From: Noviherbaspirillum pedocola | GTDB taxonomy: Bacteria; Pseudomonadota; Gammaproteobacteria; Burkholderiales; Burkholderiaceae_D | Direction of reading: 5' to 3' | DNA: 64,000 bases | NCBI RefSeq assembly: GCF_016632335.1 | Contig: NZ_JAEPBG010000022.1 | Location: 20,409-84,408, forward strand | Shown: positions 56,230 to 64,000 of the stretch, in pieces | Position numbering within the stretch: the stretch's first letter is position 1 | Layout of the letters: the number at the start of each line of letters is the position of its first letter | Program-made: the position numbers and the translations under genes | The notes under the pieces: model-generated | Seen by the model: the letters and a program-made list of their open reading frames with translations, nothing else | Database searches by the model: none | What the model was told of the DNA's origin: nothing

Positions 56230-56603
56230 GGCGTTTAAGCTCCAGTAGGGGAATTCGTTTTCTTCTAACTGACTCGCTTCTGAGAGTGCCACTTTGAGCC
56301 AAGACAACACAAGGGATGAGTGTCGCGTGCGGCGCAAGCGCCGCCCCGGGGCGTGAGGTTCTCCTTGCATATTCCGGTTCTGAAAAACTCGACTCCATCG
56401 CGCGGCTTCATAGGTCAGGGGTGCTGCTTCCCGGTTGAACTTCGATGTGAAAGGGCTTTAGATTAAAATTTTTAGCGTCTCCTTAGCAAGCGCGCTTGCA
56501 CACTACTCCAGAACTGCCCGCTTCAAAGCACAAAGCGGTCTTTCAATTGGCACCGGTGCCTATCTTGTTTTTTGAGAAGCCCCAAACGCCTGTCTTACCT
56601 AGC
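56230..56603. other. intergenic region with a 12-bp palindrome
   Basis: No gene is seen. GGCACCGGTGCC (56549-56560) is a perfect palindrome upstream of the ligase gene, and TATCTTGTTTTTT follows on the plus strand. It may be an operator or a terminator; a CCGCTT/AAGCGG hairpin lies close by (56519-56538). Confidence 0.4.
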
Positions 56604-58064
56604 TCAAATCGTCGAGTCAGTCATAGAAGGAAGCACGAGTAATTGCGGCTCCATATGTCGCTTCAAACCCATCGCGCCATTGGCACGCCCCATACCGGAC
56701 TCCTTGATTCCCCCGAAAGGAAGGTCAGGCGAAGTGCCTACATGGTGGTTCACCCAAGCCACACCGCTTTCCAACTGGCCAGCAATTTCCGCTCCTTTAC
56801 GTATATCCGTCGTCCATACTGAGGCGCCGAGCCCAAAGCGCGTGTTGTTGGCACGAGCAATGACGTCTTCAATATCAGTAAAGCTCATAACCGGCAGTAT
56901 GGGCCCGAACGGCTCTTCATCAACAAGGCGCGTGCCCTCCCTGATGTTGGCAACGATGATCGGCGCGATAAAATAACCCACTGTGTCCGGTGCTTGACTG
57001 CCAGCATAGATCCGCACGCCAGGCTGGCGAGCGGTGTCCTCCAGAATATCCAAGACACGTTGATACTGGGCTTTATTCTGAATGGGACCAAGAACTACAT
57101 CACTCATCAAGCCATCACCGACTTTCACGCTTCGCGCTATGCGTACAAGTTCTTCAATCACGGCTTCGTAAATATCCTGGTGCACATAAAGTCGCTTAAT
57201 GGCTTGGCAGACCTGCCCGGAATTCGCGAACGCTGCCTGAAACAGGCGCCCAGCCACAGCTTGCGGATCCACATCGCTCAAGACGATGGCCGCGTCATTC
57301 CCCCCTAGCTCAAGCGTCAATCTCTTCATATTGCCTGATGCAGAAGCCATGATCTTTTTTCCAGTCGCCACTGATCCGGTAAAGTTGATCTTGTCGATGC
57401 CGGGGTGCTCAACCATCCATTGACCCAGATCATTTCCGCCTGCAAGAATATTCATGACGCCATCCGGAAAAATGCTTAAGGCAATTTCGCCCAACCTTAG
57501 CGTGGTCAGCGGCGTGTACGGGGAAGGCTTCAAGATCATAGTGTTACCGGTGTACAGCGCGGCCGCGATCTTCGGTACAGCCATAATAATTGGTACATTC
57601 CATGGGGTAATTCCCCCAACGACGCCCAACGGTTTATAATGCAACTCAGCTTTTCCTGATGCTTCGCAGCGCAGTACTTCCGGCTCAATTTCTATGCCAA
57701 CCAAATGCCTCGCAATAAATAGGGCGCGCTCGACTTCAGCCTTGGCGGCAACTAGCGGCTTTCCTTGCTCTTCCGTGAGCAATCTAGCCAAGCTATCGAT
57801 GCGATCCTGAATACCATCGCAGAACCGCAGCACCTTATTGCGTCTTTCCTCATAGCTTTTTGCTTTCCACTGAGGGAACGCTCGCCGCGCCGCGCTGACT
57901 GCACGATCCAGTTGCTCTTTTGAAGCATCCGGACACTTGGCAAGCACTGTTTCCGAAGACGGATTAATGACATCAAACATGGTGGTGCTGGTTGCAAGAC
58001 AGCCGTCAATCAGATGGGCGAATGCGCCATTATTCGAGGAGATGTCAGAGATGAGGTTCGTCAT
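56604..58064 (-). CDS. NAD(P)-dependent aldehyde dehydrogenase
   Basis: A 486-residue aldehyde dehydrogenase. Catalytic Cys is in GQVCQAIKR (near residue 288) and Glu in LELGGNDAAIVL (near residue 254). WNVPIIMAVPKIAAALYTGN and the GSVATGKKI loop bind the nucleotide. It resembles the succinate-semialdehyde and betaine aldehyde dehydrogenase groups. It could oxidise benzaldehyde formed by the ThDP enzyme or the cupins, but this is inference. The binding-protein gene lies upstream. Confidence 0.92.
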   Translation of the reverse strand: MTNLISDISSNNGAFAHLIDGCLATSTTMFDVINPSSETVLAKCPDASKEQLDRAVSAARRAFPQWKAKSYEERRNKVLRFCDGIQDRIDSLARLLTEEQGKPLVAAKAEVERALFIARHLVGIEIEPEVLRCEASGKAELHYKPLGVVGGITPWNVPIIMAVPKIAAALYTGNTMILKPSPYTPLTTLRLGEIALSIFPDGVMNILAGGNDLGQWMVEHPGIDKINFTGSVATGKKIMASASGNMKRLTLELGGNDAAIVLSDVDPQAVAGRLFQAAFANSGQVCQAIKRLYVHQDIYEAVIEELVRIARSVKVGDGLMSDVVLGPIQNKAQYQRVLDILEDTARQPGVRIYAGSQAPDTVGYFIAPIIVANIREGTRLVDEEPFGPILPVMSFTDIEDVIARANNTRFGLGASVWTTDIRKGAEIAGQLESGVAWVNHHVGTSPDLPFGGIKESGMGRANGAMGLKRHMEPQLLVLPSMTDSTI

Positions 58065-58308
58065 AGTTTCACTTCTTCCTATTTGGATGGCAGCTGCATA
58101 TGTAGGGCGCGCCTTCTGCAGTGCACGTGAATGATGGCAATAGTACTTATAGAAGCACTAAGATTAGCCATCATGCCGTGGTGAGTTGCGCCGAAAGCAA
58201 AGCCGGGTGCGGATCCAGTTACGCCTAGCAGCATGAGCCCCTCGCTTCGATGCTTGTCGCATAAGGCAAGATTGTTCTTTAGGCTTATACAGCACAAGCA
58301 GCCTCCGA

Positions 58309-59484
58309 TTATTTTCCGGGATCTTTCACATCTGGGAACTTATCGAACTCGACATTTGCAAGCTGCCCGTTGACCTTTTCTACTTTCCGAACGTAAATCG
58401 TCTGCACGATATCGCGGGTTTCCGGGTCAATCATGATTGCGCCACGAGGACTATTCAGCTTCATTCCCTTAAAAATCGCCATAGCCTTTTCGCCGTCAAT
58501 TTTGCCGCCCAGCTTGCGCGAGACTTCGTAGATTGCTGCAATACCGTCGTAGCCGGCGGCCGCCATAAAATTGGGCAAACCCATTTTCGGGTTGACTTCT
58601 GCAAAAGTTTTCAGGAATAACTTGTTTTCTGGAGAATCGTGGAATGCGGAATAATGAAACGTGGTCACTGCACCCAGTATCGAGTCACCCATTGCAGGAA
58701 GCACTTGCTCGTCTGTCAGGTCGCCGGTCCCAAGGATCTTAATACCAGCCGTGTCCAAGCCTCGCTCGCGATAACTTTTCATAAAAGAGACGGTATGCTC
58801 GCCGCTCGGCACCCATAGAAATACCGCATCCGGCTTAGCATCCTTTAAGCGTTGAATGTATGGGGCCATCTCTGGGCTGCCTAATGGTACCCTCAGTGCT
58901 TCGACGATTTGCCCGCCCCCTTTCGAAAACGCAGCCTTGAAATAGGTTTCGGCATCAATCCCGGGGCCATAATCACCAACCAGCGTAACAACGCGCTTGA
59001 ACCCATTCTTTGCAGCCCAAGTCCCCATTGGGGCCGCGTTTTGTGCAATCGTCATAGATGTGCGCGTAACAAAATTCGATTTTGTCGTAATATTAGACGC
59101 TGCTGCATTCATAATAACCATCGGCGTCTTGCTCTGCTGTGCGACTGGCGCCGCAGCCAGTCCATCGGGGGTAAACCCGAATCCCGCTAGAAAATTGACC
59201 TTCTCGCGCGTCACCAGTTCTTGTGCCAAGCGCCTAGAAAGATCGGGAGACGGGCCCATGGTATCCCTGGTGATAATTTCTACCTTTTTACCGACAATCT
59301 GCTCGCCATGTTGCTTCATGTAGGTCTTAATGCCTGCTTCCATTTGTTTGCCGTACTGCGCATAAGGTCCAGAGAATGGAGCGATCAGACCAATCTTGAT
59401 TACTTCCTGTGCATGCGCGGCCATTGCCATGAACCCGAATATGCTCAGCGTTGCGGCGAGCTTGCCTAATAACTTCAAACCCAT
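58309..59484 (-). CDS. ABC transporter solute-binding protein, branched-chain amino acid type
   Basis: A 391-residue periplasmic binding protein of the LivJ/LivK type. The signal peptide (MGLKLLGKLAATLSIFGFMA) precedes EVIKIGLIAPFSGPYAQYGK, the family start. The genome window contains no LivHMGF permease or ATPase near it, so its partners are elsewhere or absent. The start is ATG 59484 with AAGGAGA upstream. Proteins of this group often bind aromatic acids in Burkholderiales, which would fit the neighbours. Confidence 0.92.
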   Translation of the reverse strand: MGLKLLGKLAATLSIFGFMAMAAHAQEVIKIGLIAPFSGPYAQYGKQMEAGIKTYMKQHGEQIVGKKVEIITRDTMGPSPDLSRRLAQELVTREKVNFLAGFGFTPDGLAAAPVAQQSKTPMVIMNAAASNITTKSNFVTRTSMTIAQNAAPMGTWAAKNGFKRVVTLVGDYGPGIDAETYFKAAFSKGGGQIVEALRVPLGSPEMAPYIQRLKDAKPDAVFLWVPSGEHTVSFMKSYRERGLDTAGIKILGTGDLTDEQVLPAMGDSILGAVTTFHYSAFHDSPENKLFLKTFAEVNPKMGLPNFMAAAGYDGIAAIYEVSRKLGGKIDGEKAMAIFKGMKLNSPRGAIMIDPETRDIVQTIYVRKVEKVNGQLANVEFDKFPDVKDPGK

Positions 59485-59566
59485 TTTGGTCTCCTTATTG
59501 TGATCGACCTTTTCCAGCATTTAAGTATTTCACTGATTACCTGTTGCATCATTATATTGGCGACAG

Positions 59567-59582
59567 TCATCAAATCTGATGA
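59567..59582. promoter_or_regulatory. inverted repeat upstream of the solute-binding protein gene
   Basis: TCATCA (59567-59572) and TGATGA (59577-59582) are exact inverse complements around four bases, 83 bases upstream of the binding-protein start and between it and the SDR gene. It is a plausible operator of unknown regulator. Confidence 0.4.
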
Positions 59583-59683
59583 TTAAACGGCGTCACAGCA
59601 AAGGTTGTGGCGTTTGTTTATCAGCAGTCTTATCAACAGACGTAATCGTTAAGCTTTGACGTTCCTGCTTGAATGGTCGCCGA

Positions 59684-60442
59684 TCAGAGAAATACGGACC
59701 CACCGTCTACCGCCAATGTCTGGCCAGTGATAAAACCTGCGCCTTCGCTTGCCAGGAATGCGACTGCGCCGACCAAATCTTCGGGGACTTGATCACGCTG
59801 TATAGTGCGGCTAGTCTTGCGGGCAGTTTCAGGCATTATATTTTGCATGCCGTTTTGTAGCACGCCTTCGCTTAGCGTAAAGCCGGGCGCGATGGCGTTG
59901 ACCGTGATGTTGTCACTCCCCAATTCCTTAGCCAATGACCGAGTAAATGCAATGACTGCGCCTTTGCTGCAGACGTAATGCAACATCATCGGTGTGCCCT
60001 TGATTGGCGTGGTCGAAGCAACGTTGATAATGCGTCCGCCGCCATTCTTACGCATGGTCGAAACAACAGCCTTGGCGCAAATGAATGGACCAAGCGTATT
60101 GACTTCCATAACGCGCATCCATTCCTCTTCACTGATTTGGTCAAATGGTTGCAGGGAAAGTGTCGTAAAGAGGCCGGCATTGTTTATCAGCACGTCAATG
60201 GTTCCAAATTCTGCACAAGCTTTTTCCACCATCGATTCGACATCGCTACTTTTGACAACATCGGTCGTGATGCCGATCGCCGATAAGCCTTGCTCGCGGA
60301 TCCGTAGCGCCGCCTCTTCGGCACCTCGCAGATCTGCGATAACGACGCGATGGCCGGCACGCGCCAAATGTTCTGCAAATGCGTATCCAATGCCGCTTGC
60401 TCCGCCTGTAACAATCATCACTTTTGATTGAAAAACCATCAT
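59684..60442 (-). CDS. short-chain dehydrogenase/reductase
   Basis: A 252-residue SDR. The cofactor motif is TGGASGIGYAFAEHLA, the NNAG motif is present, and the catalytic Tyr-x3-Lys is in HYVCSKGAV. The start is ATG 60442 with GGAGGAG upstream; the next codon is also ATG. It is the first gene of the minus-strand series that continues with the binding protein and aldehyde dehydrogenase. Substrate unknown. Confidence 0.9.
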   Translation of the reverse strand: MMVFQSKVMIVTGGASGIGYAFAEHLARAGHRVVIADLRGAEEAALRIREQGLSAIGITTDVVKSSDVESMVEKACAEFGTIDVLINNAGLFTTLSLQPFDQISEEEWMRVMEVNTLGPFICAKAVVSTMRKNGGGRIINVASTTPIKGTPMMLHYVCSKGAVIAFTRSLAKELGSDNITVNAIAPGFTLSEGVLQNGMQNIMPETARKTSRTIQRDQVPEDLVGAVAFLASEGAGFITGQTLAVDGGSVFL

Positions 60443-61136
60443 TTCTCCTCCTTATTTTTCACCCCAATTCTTCGGGTTTCCAATTGTTTCAACACAGGTG
60501 GAATAGCGCAGAAAATATTGCTATTTCCAATGACAGGTTCATATCCATCGAGATTCGCGAGGTGATGCTATCAAGAATAGACAACGCAAAAAATGCAGGA
60601 AAATTATAAAAATATACGACCGCCTTGGCGAAGGTTTTACCTCATTTGTTCGCGTAGCGAACACGCGCAATGGTGTTTCATCTAAGAAAAACAATGAAAC
60701 CTTGGAGCGCTTACCTACGATGATGAGAGGGCGCGCTAAGTGACAGACAAAGACACCGTTGCATGCGTAGCAAAAGCATAGTGTTGGAGAGCGTGGGCAT
60801 TGGGTCCGGATTTGCCAGTTGTTCCGTACCTTTGTAGCATAGATCGGCGAGACGGCTCTTCTTAAATAATCGTAAGACCTGTTTGGCTGATTCAATCGAT
60901 TTCCCGATATTCGCGCACCTATAATCGCGATAGGTCACGCAGTCAGGAAAGCTGCATTACCTGCTATGCGACTCAAACATTGCTAGTGGTGAACTGAAAA
61001 CCGTACCAGAGAGGGGAAAAGGTACGCGGCGCGCTACTGATTTCGCCCGACCCTAGGTTGAGCCGGCATGGTCGACGCGCAGCTAAGCATGCGCAGAATC
61101 GCCTGCAATAGCAATGCCATTTCTTTTTCCCGAGCG
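60443..61136. other. intergenic region, no gene seen
   Basis: These 694 bases are AT-rich at the left and contain no recognisable gene. The minus-strand frame at 60539-60895 has no ribosome site and no protein-like composition. The promoter of the SDR gene should be here. Nothing else was found. Confidence 0.4.
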
Positions 61137-62048
61137 TCATAAGTTTTCATTTCCGAGCGCGAACAAGTCAACCAGTTGCCTGCGCATCCATACATTGGCG
61201 GGATTGTGCTGCGTGCGCTCATGCCAAAAGAGCCGGACTTCAAATGGGGGGAGCTTGATGGGCAGGAGGCAAACCTTGAGCGAGTTCGTCCTAGCCAGTT
61301 CATTGGCGACCCGCCGCGGTATGGTAGCAATCAAGTCGGTTCGCGCGACAGTCAGCGCGATCGCCATGATATTGGGCAGCCGCCCAATGATGCGCGCGCC
61401 CTTGTTGACCAACAGTTCTTCAACGACATGATGGCCGCCGCCAACGGAAGTGACCACAACGTGCGGCAGGCGCCAATAAGTGTGGGCTGTCAGTGCTTCG
61501 CCCGCTGGATGGCTGCGCCGCATCAAGATGACGTAGCGCTCTTCGAACAGTTTTTCTGAATGGATATGGCGCCCCTTTAGGTGCGGCAAGTGGCCTAGAG
61601 AAAAACTGATCCGGCCATCATCGAGTCTGCTGCGGATTTCCTCTAGGCTAAAGGGCGCAACATCGAGGCTGAGGCGCGGAGCAATCCGCTGCATCTGTTC
61701 CAGCAGGCTGGGAACAATGTTGATTTGCCCCATGTCAGTGATGTGCATTCGAAAGACTTCATCGCTCTGCGCCGGGTTGAAGCCGCTGCGCTGACTAACT
61801 GCCTGTTGGAATCCAGCCAGCGCATCGGCAATGGGACCGGCCACCTGCAAGGCATAGGGCGTAGGCTGCATCCCGCCAGCGGTATGAACGAACAAGGGAT
61901 CACCCAGCAGTTCGCGCAGCCTTGCAAGCGCGTTGCTCATGGCGGGCTGCGTGATGCCGAAACGTTGCGCCGCGGCGGTGACGCTACGTGTCTCCAGCAC
62001 CGCATGGAAGACAGCCAGCAAATTTAGGTCGACTCTGTAGATATTCAT
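61137..62048 (-). CDS. LysR-family transcriptional regulator
   Basis: A 303-residue LysR regulator. It starts MNIYRVDLNLLAVFHAVLET and has the helix-turn-helix TRSVTAAAQRFGITQPAMSN. This N-terminus (DLNLLxVF) belongs to the NodD/NahR-type branch, which often responds to aromatic acids. The start is ATG 62048; the frame is open upstream for 65 codons without regulator features. It is divergent from the ThDP enzyme gene, and a 7-bp inverted repeat lies between them. Confidence 0.92.
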   Translation of the reverse strand: MNIYRVDLNLLAVFHAVLETRSVTAAAQRFGITQPAMSNALARLRELLGDPLFVHTAGGMQPTPYALQVAGPIADALAGFQQAVSQRSGFNPAQSDEVFRMHITDMGQINIVPSLLEQMQRIAPRLSLDVAPFSLEEIRSRLDDGRISFSLGHLPHLKGRHIHSEKLFEERYVILMRRSHPAGEALTAHTYWRLPHVVVTSVGGGHHVVEELLVNKGARIIGRLPNIMAIALTVARTDLIATIPRRVANELARTNSLKVCLLPIKLPPFEVRLFWHERTQHNPANVWMRRQLVDLFALGNENL

Positions 62049-62087
62049 AGGCTGAATGCAGGAATAGAACAAATAAATTTGATCCAT

Positions 62088-62108
62088 ATGGTAGCCCACT
62101 CCTACCAT
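62088..62108. promoter_or_regulatory. operator-like inverted repeat between LysR and ThDP enzyme genes
   Basis: ATGGTAG (62088-62094) and CTACCAT (62102-62108) are exact inverse complements with seven bases between, a spacing common for LysR dimers. It lies 49 bases before the ThDP enzyme start and 40 bases from the LysR start. Confidence 0.65.
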
Positions 62109-62156
62109 CGCTTTGTTTGCGGAATGTCCCCGCGTCAAAAATAAAGGAAGCCTGTC

Positions 62157-63701
62157 ATGAATGGAGCAGAAAGCCTGGTCCGCACCCTCCTGGCAAACGA
62201 GATCAATCTCTGTTTTGCCAATCCTGGCACATCGGAAATGCATTTCATCGCCGCCCTCGACAAGGTCAAGGGAATGCGCTGCGTACTTGGCTTGTTTGAG
62301 GGGGTAGTCACGGGGGCCGCTGACGGGTATTACCGGATGACCGGTAAGCCGGCGTCGACCCTACTGCACTTGGCGCCGGGCTTGGCTAATGGCTTATCCA
62401 ACCTGCACAACGCCAGAAAGGCGCGCTCTGGCATCGTCAATATCGTCGGCCAGCATGCGACCTATCACCTGCAATACGATGCCCCGCTGTCCGGTGATAT
62501 CGAAGGAGTTGCAATGCCGATGTCGCACTGGGTAAGGACCGCGACAAGTTCCCAGACGGTCGCAACGGACGGCGCTGCGGCAGTGCAAGTTGCTCACGGC
62601 ACTCCTGGGAAGATTGCCACCTTGGTTCTTCCAGCAGATGTCTCCTGGGGAGCGGCACAGGAATCGACGCCGACCGTCCTGCACGCTTTGCCCCGCGAAC
62701 TACAGGCCGATGGACTAGCTGCGATAGCACAGGCGCTGCGTGGCGGCAAAGGCACAGTGCTGCTGCTTGGCGGATTGGCCTTGCGCGGCAGGGCGCTGGA
62801 ATGGGCGGGACGGATTGCGGCAAAGGTCGGATGCCGCCTCATGAGCGAAGGCCAAAACGCACGGCTCGAGCGCGGCGCCGGGCGAGTCAGCCTTGAGCGT
62901 CTACCCTATGACGTCCCCGGCGCCATCGCGGCACTGAAGGGGGTCGGGCGGGTCGTTCTGGCAGGCGCTCGAATGCCGGTCGCCTTCTTCGCTTATCCAG
63001 ACCAGCCAAGCCTGCTGACGCCAGAAGCATGCGAAGTCCTCAGCTTGGCCGAACCAGACCAAGACATTGAGCAGGCGCTCGAAGCCCTTGCGCATGAACT
63101 CGGGGCTGCATCGGCATCCCCCGCCGTTTGCGAATTGCGCCGACCCGCACTGCCTTCGGGCCGAGTAACGCCGGAAGGCATTGCGGCAGTATTGGGCGCT
63201 CTAATGCCGGAACAGGCCATCGTAGTGGACGAATCAATCTCGATGGGACGCGGCTTTTTTCCACCGACCTCGGGCGCTGCACCGCACGATTGGATGAACA
63301 GCATGGGCGCATCGCTGGGCTATGCCCTGCCGGTCGCTATCGGCGCCGCTCTAGCTGCACCCGAGCGCAAGGTGCTAGCCTTGGTCGGCGACGGCAGCGC
63401 GATGTACACCTTGCAGGCGCTGTGGACCATGGCGCGCGAATCGCTTGACGTGACCATCGTGATCCTGGCAAATCGATCCTACAATATCCTGCGCAGTGAG
63501 CTCGCCAAGGTGGGCGCCGGCACTCCCGGCCCAACAGCACTTTCCATGCTGACCCTAGATACCCCTAACCTCGACTGGGTTGCTCTTGCCAAGGGCCACG
63601 GGGTGGCGGCAAGCCGTGCCCACAGTCTCGAAGAACTTGCGAGAGCGCTTGGACGTGCTTTGACAGACCATGGCCCGCGCTTGGTAGAACTAGTGATTTG
63701 A
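62157..63701 (+). CDS. ThDP-dependent enzyme, benzoylformate decarboxylase/acetolactate synthase-like
   Basis: A 514-residue ThDP enzyme with three alpha/beta domains. The activating Glu is in VLGLFEGVVTGAADG (about residue 48). The diphosphate and magnesium motif is VGDGSAMYTLQALWT with the Asn of LANRSYN at the usual spacing. HLAPGLANGLSNLHNA has a His where benzoylformate decarboxylase has His-70. The second active-site His of that enzyme is not evident (AGARMPVAFFAYPDQ). It may decarboxylate an aryl or alkyl 2-keto acid to an aldehyde. The start is ATG 62157 with AAAGGAAG upstream. Confidence 0.9.
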   Translation: MNGAESLVRTLLANEINLCFANPGTSEMHFIAALDKVKGMRCVLGLFEGVVTGAADGYYRMTGKPASTLLHLAPGLANGLSNLHNARKARSGIVNIVGQHATYHLQYDAPLSGDIEGVAMPMSHWVRTATSSQTVATDGAAAVQVAHGTPGKIATLVLPADVSWGAAQESTPTVLHALPRELQADGLAAIAQALRGGKGTVLLLGGLALRGRALEWAGRIAAKVGCRLMSEGQNARLERGAGRVSLERLPYDVPGAIAALKGVGRVVLAGARMPVAFFAYPDQPSLLTPEACEVLSLAEPDQDIEQALEALAHELGAASASPAVCELRRPALPSGRVTPEGIAAVLGALMPEQAIVVDESISMGRGFFPPTSGAAPHDWMNSMGASLGYALPVAIGAALAAPERKVLALVGDGSAMYTLQALWTMARESLDVTIVILANRSYNILRSELAKVGAGTPGPTALSMLTLDTPNLDWVALAKGHGVAASRAHSLEELARALGRALTDHGPRLVELVI

Positions 63702-64000
63702 ACAGGGGCGCCATGTTGGTTGGCACCGCATCCGGACCTCTTTCCCAAGCATCACGCATCGGCCTTGGCCGGGCCAACTAAAATTGGTCTGAAAAAAGAG
63801 GCGGCTGTTACTGACGCTTAGCAATAAATAAGTTGATGATTCTAGTCAGGCGTCAGCGGGCGGGGCTCACTATATAGTCGGCGCTGAAAAACTGTTTTCA
63901 CCCAATGGCCATGCGTGCTGAGACATGAAATCGGCGTGCGGAATTTGCAGGGAACGACGCTTGTCATACGCGGTTTCCTGCAAATTCTGATGAGGTCATC
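63702..64000. other. intergenic region at the right edge
   Basis: A 22-codon frame (63713-63781) follows the ThDP enzyme, but it is too short to call. CTGACGC (63811-63817) and GCGTCAG (63850-63856) form a 7-bp inverted repeat with a 32-base loop, and a palindrome ACTATATAGT lies at 63869-63878. The dyad repeat at 63942-63995 ends the region. Confidence 0.4.
63942..63995 (+). repeat. 54-bp dyad-containing repeat, copy B
   Basis: The outer arms AATTTGCAGG (63942-63951) and CCTGCAAATT (63977-63986) are a perfect 10-bp inverted repeat, extended inward to AAC/GTT with one mismatch. The central 16 bases are conserved in copy A (885-938). Two arms around a short core recall recombinase or dimeric-regulator sites, but no integrase gene is in the window. 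Confidence 0.6.

Noticed and set aside
58079..58297. A minus-strand frame of 72 codons with a GFAFGATHHG segment that recalls transketolase-type proteins.
   Set aside because: Only about ten residues resemble that family, the start would be TTG, and the rest does not fit. It could be a remnant but is not supported.
60539..60895. A 118-codon minus-strand frame upstream of the LysR gene at 61137.
   Set aside because: Amino-acid composition is not protein-like and there is no ribosome site or known motif.
63713..63781. A 22-codon frame after the ThDP enzyme gene.
   Set aside because: It is too short, with only GGGG before it and no coupling to another gene.

Overview
The window reads as chromosomal DNA of an aerobic betaproteobacterium, most likely Burkholderiales. 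The signs are a complete aerobic benzoyl-CoA epoxidation (box) cluster with a BoxR regulator, a Bug/TctC-type solute-binding protein, a Gram-negative general porin, many LysR regulators, and moderately high GC coding DNA. No rRNA, tRNA or CRISPR array was seen. Almost everything concerns uptake, CoA activation and oxidation of aromatic or other organic acids.

Region 1 (75-15305) is the box locus. On the minus strand boxC, boxB, boxA, a new 40-codon gene, an enoyl-CoA hydratase, a MaoC hydratase, a second hydratase and a PaaH-type dehydrogenase form one unit. A strong terminator-like hairpin lies between boxB and boxA. On the plus strand, divergent from boxR, lie a DUF4863 gene, boxD (semialdehyde dehydrogenase) and a benzoate-CoA ligase. 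Their promoter has a TGCA-N6-TGCA site inside its spacer. No canonical beta-ketoadipyl-CoA thiolase is present.

Region 2 (15353-28513) holds a LysR gene, a porin and a long minus-strand series: two acyl-CoA dehydrogenases, an acyl-CoA ligase, etfB, a 39-codon gene, etfA, a thioesterase, an MFS carrier and ETF:quinone oxidoreductase. This is a full route from a carboxylic acid to electrons in the quinone pool. A near-consensus promoter overlaid by a 14-bp palindrome faces a divergent TetR gene.

Region 3 (28514-36694) is AT-richer and decayed. It has transporters, regulators, a diguanylate cyclase and a TMEM175-type channel, mixed with fragments of a metallo-beta-lactamase-fold gene, an IS1182-type transposase and a GNAT acetyltransferase.

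Region 4 (36816-44551) is a plus-strand LysR-led cluster: MFS carrier, tautomerase, NADP-binding oxidoreductase, SDR, zinc alcohol dehydrogenase, two cupins resembling bacterial cupin hydroxynitrile lyases, and a double-domain CMD protein. A 13-bp LysR-type motif precedes both lysR and the MFS gene, and a third copy sits orphaned in region 3.

Region 5 (44820-54268) contains gene fragments and then two divergent units. One is thiolase-like protein, DUF35 partner, Bug-type binding protein and CoA ligase. The other is LysR, ketopantoate-reductase-like protein and class II aldolase. The thiolase lacks the usual catalytic His and its partner lacks most zinc cysteines, so a non-thiolytic reaction is plausible. 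A frameshifted IS1182-type transposase follows.

Region 6 (54490-63701) has a CoA ligase, an aldehyde dehydrogenase, an orphan ABC binding protein and an SDR on the minus strand, then LysR divergent from a benzoylformate-decarboxylase-like ThDP enzyme. Several regions could converge on benzaldehyde, benzoate or benzoyl-CoA, which the box genes would consume; that link is inference. Two copies of a 54-bp dyad-containing repeat lie in the same orientation near both ends of the window.
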